Source of the DNA: Toxotes chatareus
Lineage: Eukaryota; Chordata; Actinopteri; Toxotidae
Assembly: GCA_016801885.1 (NCBI GenBank)
Contig: CM028882.1
Location: 22,461,047-22,525,046, forward strand
Reading direction: 5' to 3'
Length of the DNA stretch: 64,000 nucleotides
The notes under the pieces are model-generated. The model did not search any database. It worked only from the letters and a program-made list of their open reading frames with translations, and was not told the origin of the DNA. The translations under genes and the position numbers were made by a program. Shown here piece after piece: positions 61,981-64,000 of the stretch (positions are counted from its first letter, which is position 1; each line of letters opens with the position of its first letter).

Positions 61981-64000
61981 GAGATGAATGTTTTATGGGT
62001 CTGTATCCGGCTGCAAAAAATATTCCTTTAAAATCTCAAAGTGGATTTTTCATTTCAGTGAAAGCGAAGCTAAATTTTATTTATTTATTTAATCTGCTGC
62101 ATTTTTTCTGCCTGGTTTCACGATACCTAGCGTTATTTATAGAAAATCCCTGACACAAAGAGAAATGTATAAGGAAAACACGTAATTTTACATAACTCAT
62201 AGACTTTCAAAATGTTAAGAGTGAAACCACAGACTTCATATAAAAGGAGTGAAACTGAGACTTAATGATTTATTCAGCCAGACATTTCTTGCAGCGCAGG
62301 GCTGCGCTCTAATGAATGTTTTATGTGCAGGGGGTGGTGGGTTGGTGGTGGTGGGTGGGTGGATGGGTAGGAAGGTGACGTGAGGCGAATCTATTTGGAT
62401 CGGACACGGCCAGGCACGCACATGCATACGAAAACACCCCCAAAAGACAGGCGAAGAGCCAGGCCTGCTGGTGGGACCCGCGCTTCCTCCCGGGGTATGG
62501 ACAATATGACTGTTCTGATGTCGTAGGCGGAGTTGTTAAAAACAGACAGGAAAAAAAGAGGGGAAAAAACAGTGTTCTGCTTGGTTAACGGGACAGACAA
62601 AATAACACGTTAGATCCTCAGACTAACCTGAGACCTGGAACTGTTACTAAAATATTCACTGGATAGTTTTTTTTTTTTCTTTACATCAGCTGCTAAAAAC
62701 ATTTATCATTTTATTTTCCCATTATAATTTATTGCTCATCTTTAAATTGTTTTCAAAATTACTTTAGCATTTTATACTGTCATTATTATTATAATCATTA
62801 TCTTCATTAAACACAGGCAGATTGTTTCTATCTCTTTTCTTCACATGAAAAAGCAAAGTGCCTGCAACCACACCATTTCCATACAGCGAATCCGACAATA
62901 TACATTCATTATAAATGCATGAATGTGATAATAGCTGCTTTTGGGAAAAAGAAAAGTTAAAAAGCAAAGACACACTCTGGCAGTGCTACTAGGGCCGAGG
63001 AGCAATTCACCCTCGCTCTGATCTGCAGCGATGCTGGGTTTGCTGAAACCCAGGAGGATTGGATTCGCAGCAGCGTGGCTTTATCTTTAGGTACCACACG
63101 CCCCCTACCGGGGAACAGAAAAACAGAGCTTCAGCATCATGGACAGAGACAGAGGAGCCTCATCTGTGGAGGATGATGCCCCTCTCGCCCTAAGAGACAG
63201 GGAGGAATCATACTGCGTATGTGTTTATAAGCTCCAGATGATAAATTATTCACAGTAGAGATTATATTGTATATATTTATTACATTTCATATAGAGTATT
63301 TCCATATGCTGGCATGTATATTCATAATGAAATATGGGAAAGTTTCCAAACTGCACACTAAATCTTTCATTTGGAATAGGAGCTTAGCTTTTAGTACTAG
63401 CTTGTGTGCATTTTGAGCCACATTGGCACAGGATCAAATGCCTGCGTTAATTACAATATAGTACATACACTGAGACAGAAAAAAGCCAAGAGATTACTAT
63501 AGGGAGCAGGTGAATGGAAACCACAGCCAGGTGGGTGGTGTAGCGTAGTGAAATGGAGGTATGTGCAGCAGGCTAATCCCAAGCTTACAACTACCACCAA
63601 TATTGAATCACACCATCAGAATATGTCAGTGAGCCATTCGGCTGGTATTTGCTTAAAGCAGAGACTGGCAGGGCCAGATGGCCAGTAGAGACACAGTCCA
63701 AAGCCGCCAAAGCAACCCGCTGAGAACGAGGTCACCCCGAGAGAAAAGGAAATGCTGTCACCTTTCACAGTTGTCTCTGTCTCTCCCGCTTTATCCGAAT
63801 GCATCCATGAGGATAAACACGTGTGTGCATAATCCGGTCATGTAATTTTTTTTTTTGTTTGTTTGTGTACCCTGGAGTGTACTGTAACAGGCAAAGTAGC
63901 ATTTCCTGTGTTGTATTTCATAAGGCTTTTCAAAAGAGAAAAAATAATGACGAGCAGTTATCGCCACTACTGACCCGAGTGGAGGGCAACACACAGTATA
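61981..64000. other. Region upstream of rtn4r
   Basis: Distal promoter or intergenic sequence. It includes the G-rich tract, a T run at 62667-62680, and a block at 62990-63220 with balanced base composition, splice-like borders and a good-context ATG (see findings). No confirmed second gene. Confidence 0.5.
62328..62370 (+). promoter_or_regulatory. G-rich (GGTGGT) tract upstream of rtn4r
   Basis: The plus strand has repeated GG and GGG runs spaced by single T bases, able in principle to form a two- or three-tier G-quadruplex. It lies about 950 bp upstream of the rtn4r ATG on the template strand. A role is not shown. Confidence 0.35.

Noticed and set aside
1..64000. CRISPR arrays, operons, phage or toxin systems
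   Set aside because: The window is vertebrate nuclear DNA with a spliced gene, LINE, SINE and MITE repeats. No regularly spaced direct repeats or compact gene clusters occur.

Overview
This is vertebrate nuclear DNA. It is AT-rich and mostly non-coding, with many microsatellites and scattered transposon remnants. The style of the repeats points to a ray-finned fish, probably a percomorph: an L2-clade LINE ending in (ATTCT)n, Tc1/mariner ends, a tRNA-type SINE and AGTAACTA-type MITEs. The species cannot be fixed from this window. There is no bacterial, phage or CRISPR content.

One gene dominates: rtn4r, the Nogo-66 receptor (NgR1), on the minus strand. Its large second exon is at 21475-22856 and encodes nearly the whole GPI-anchored leucine-rich-repeat receptor. 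The ATG of that open frame (22875) lies in the intron, because a clean 3' splice site (branch-like TACTAAT, pyrimidine tract, AG) interrupts the frame at 22857. I place the true start in a tiny coding exon at 61354-61375 (MKTVIID plus one base, then a GTGAGT donor). Splicing across 38,497 bp restores the frame and gives 467 residues. Upstream of exon 1 is a plausible leader (about 61376-61900) with several upstream ORFs, and a GC box plus CT-rich tract near 61915-61975. The 3' UTR runs to an AATAAA at 20807-20812.

Layout: 1-20.8 kb is intergenic DNA downstream of rtn4r, with two fragments of an LTR-like teleost repeat (about 10.8-11.2 and 13.9-14.5 kb) and an intact-ended 300-bp Tc1/mariner MITE with TA duplications (18451-18750). 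From 20.8 to 22.9 kb is the rtn4r 3' UTR and exon 2. From 22.9 to 61.35 kb is rtn4r intron 1, which holds a SINE, two oppositely oriented AGTAACTA-type MITE copies, a 31-bp near-perfect hairpin (32900-32969), a 2.9-kb foldback element with a 1,250-bp L2 LINE nested in its right arm (39718-42636), a duplicated ~140-bp sequence (54.5 and 56.2 kb) and long CA/GT tracts. From 61.35 to 64 kb is exon 1, the promoter and upstream DNA, including a possible small divergent exon at 63091-63216.

No second protein-coding host gene can be supported. I found no evidence of a novel multi-gene system. The points most worth a second look are the split rtn4r start with its uORF-rich leader, the nested foldback/LINE structure, the intronic hairpin and the unrecognised repeat pair.
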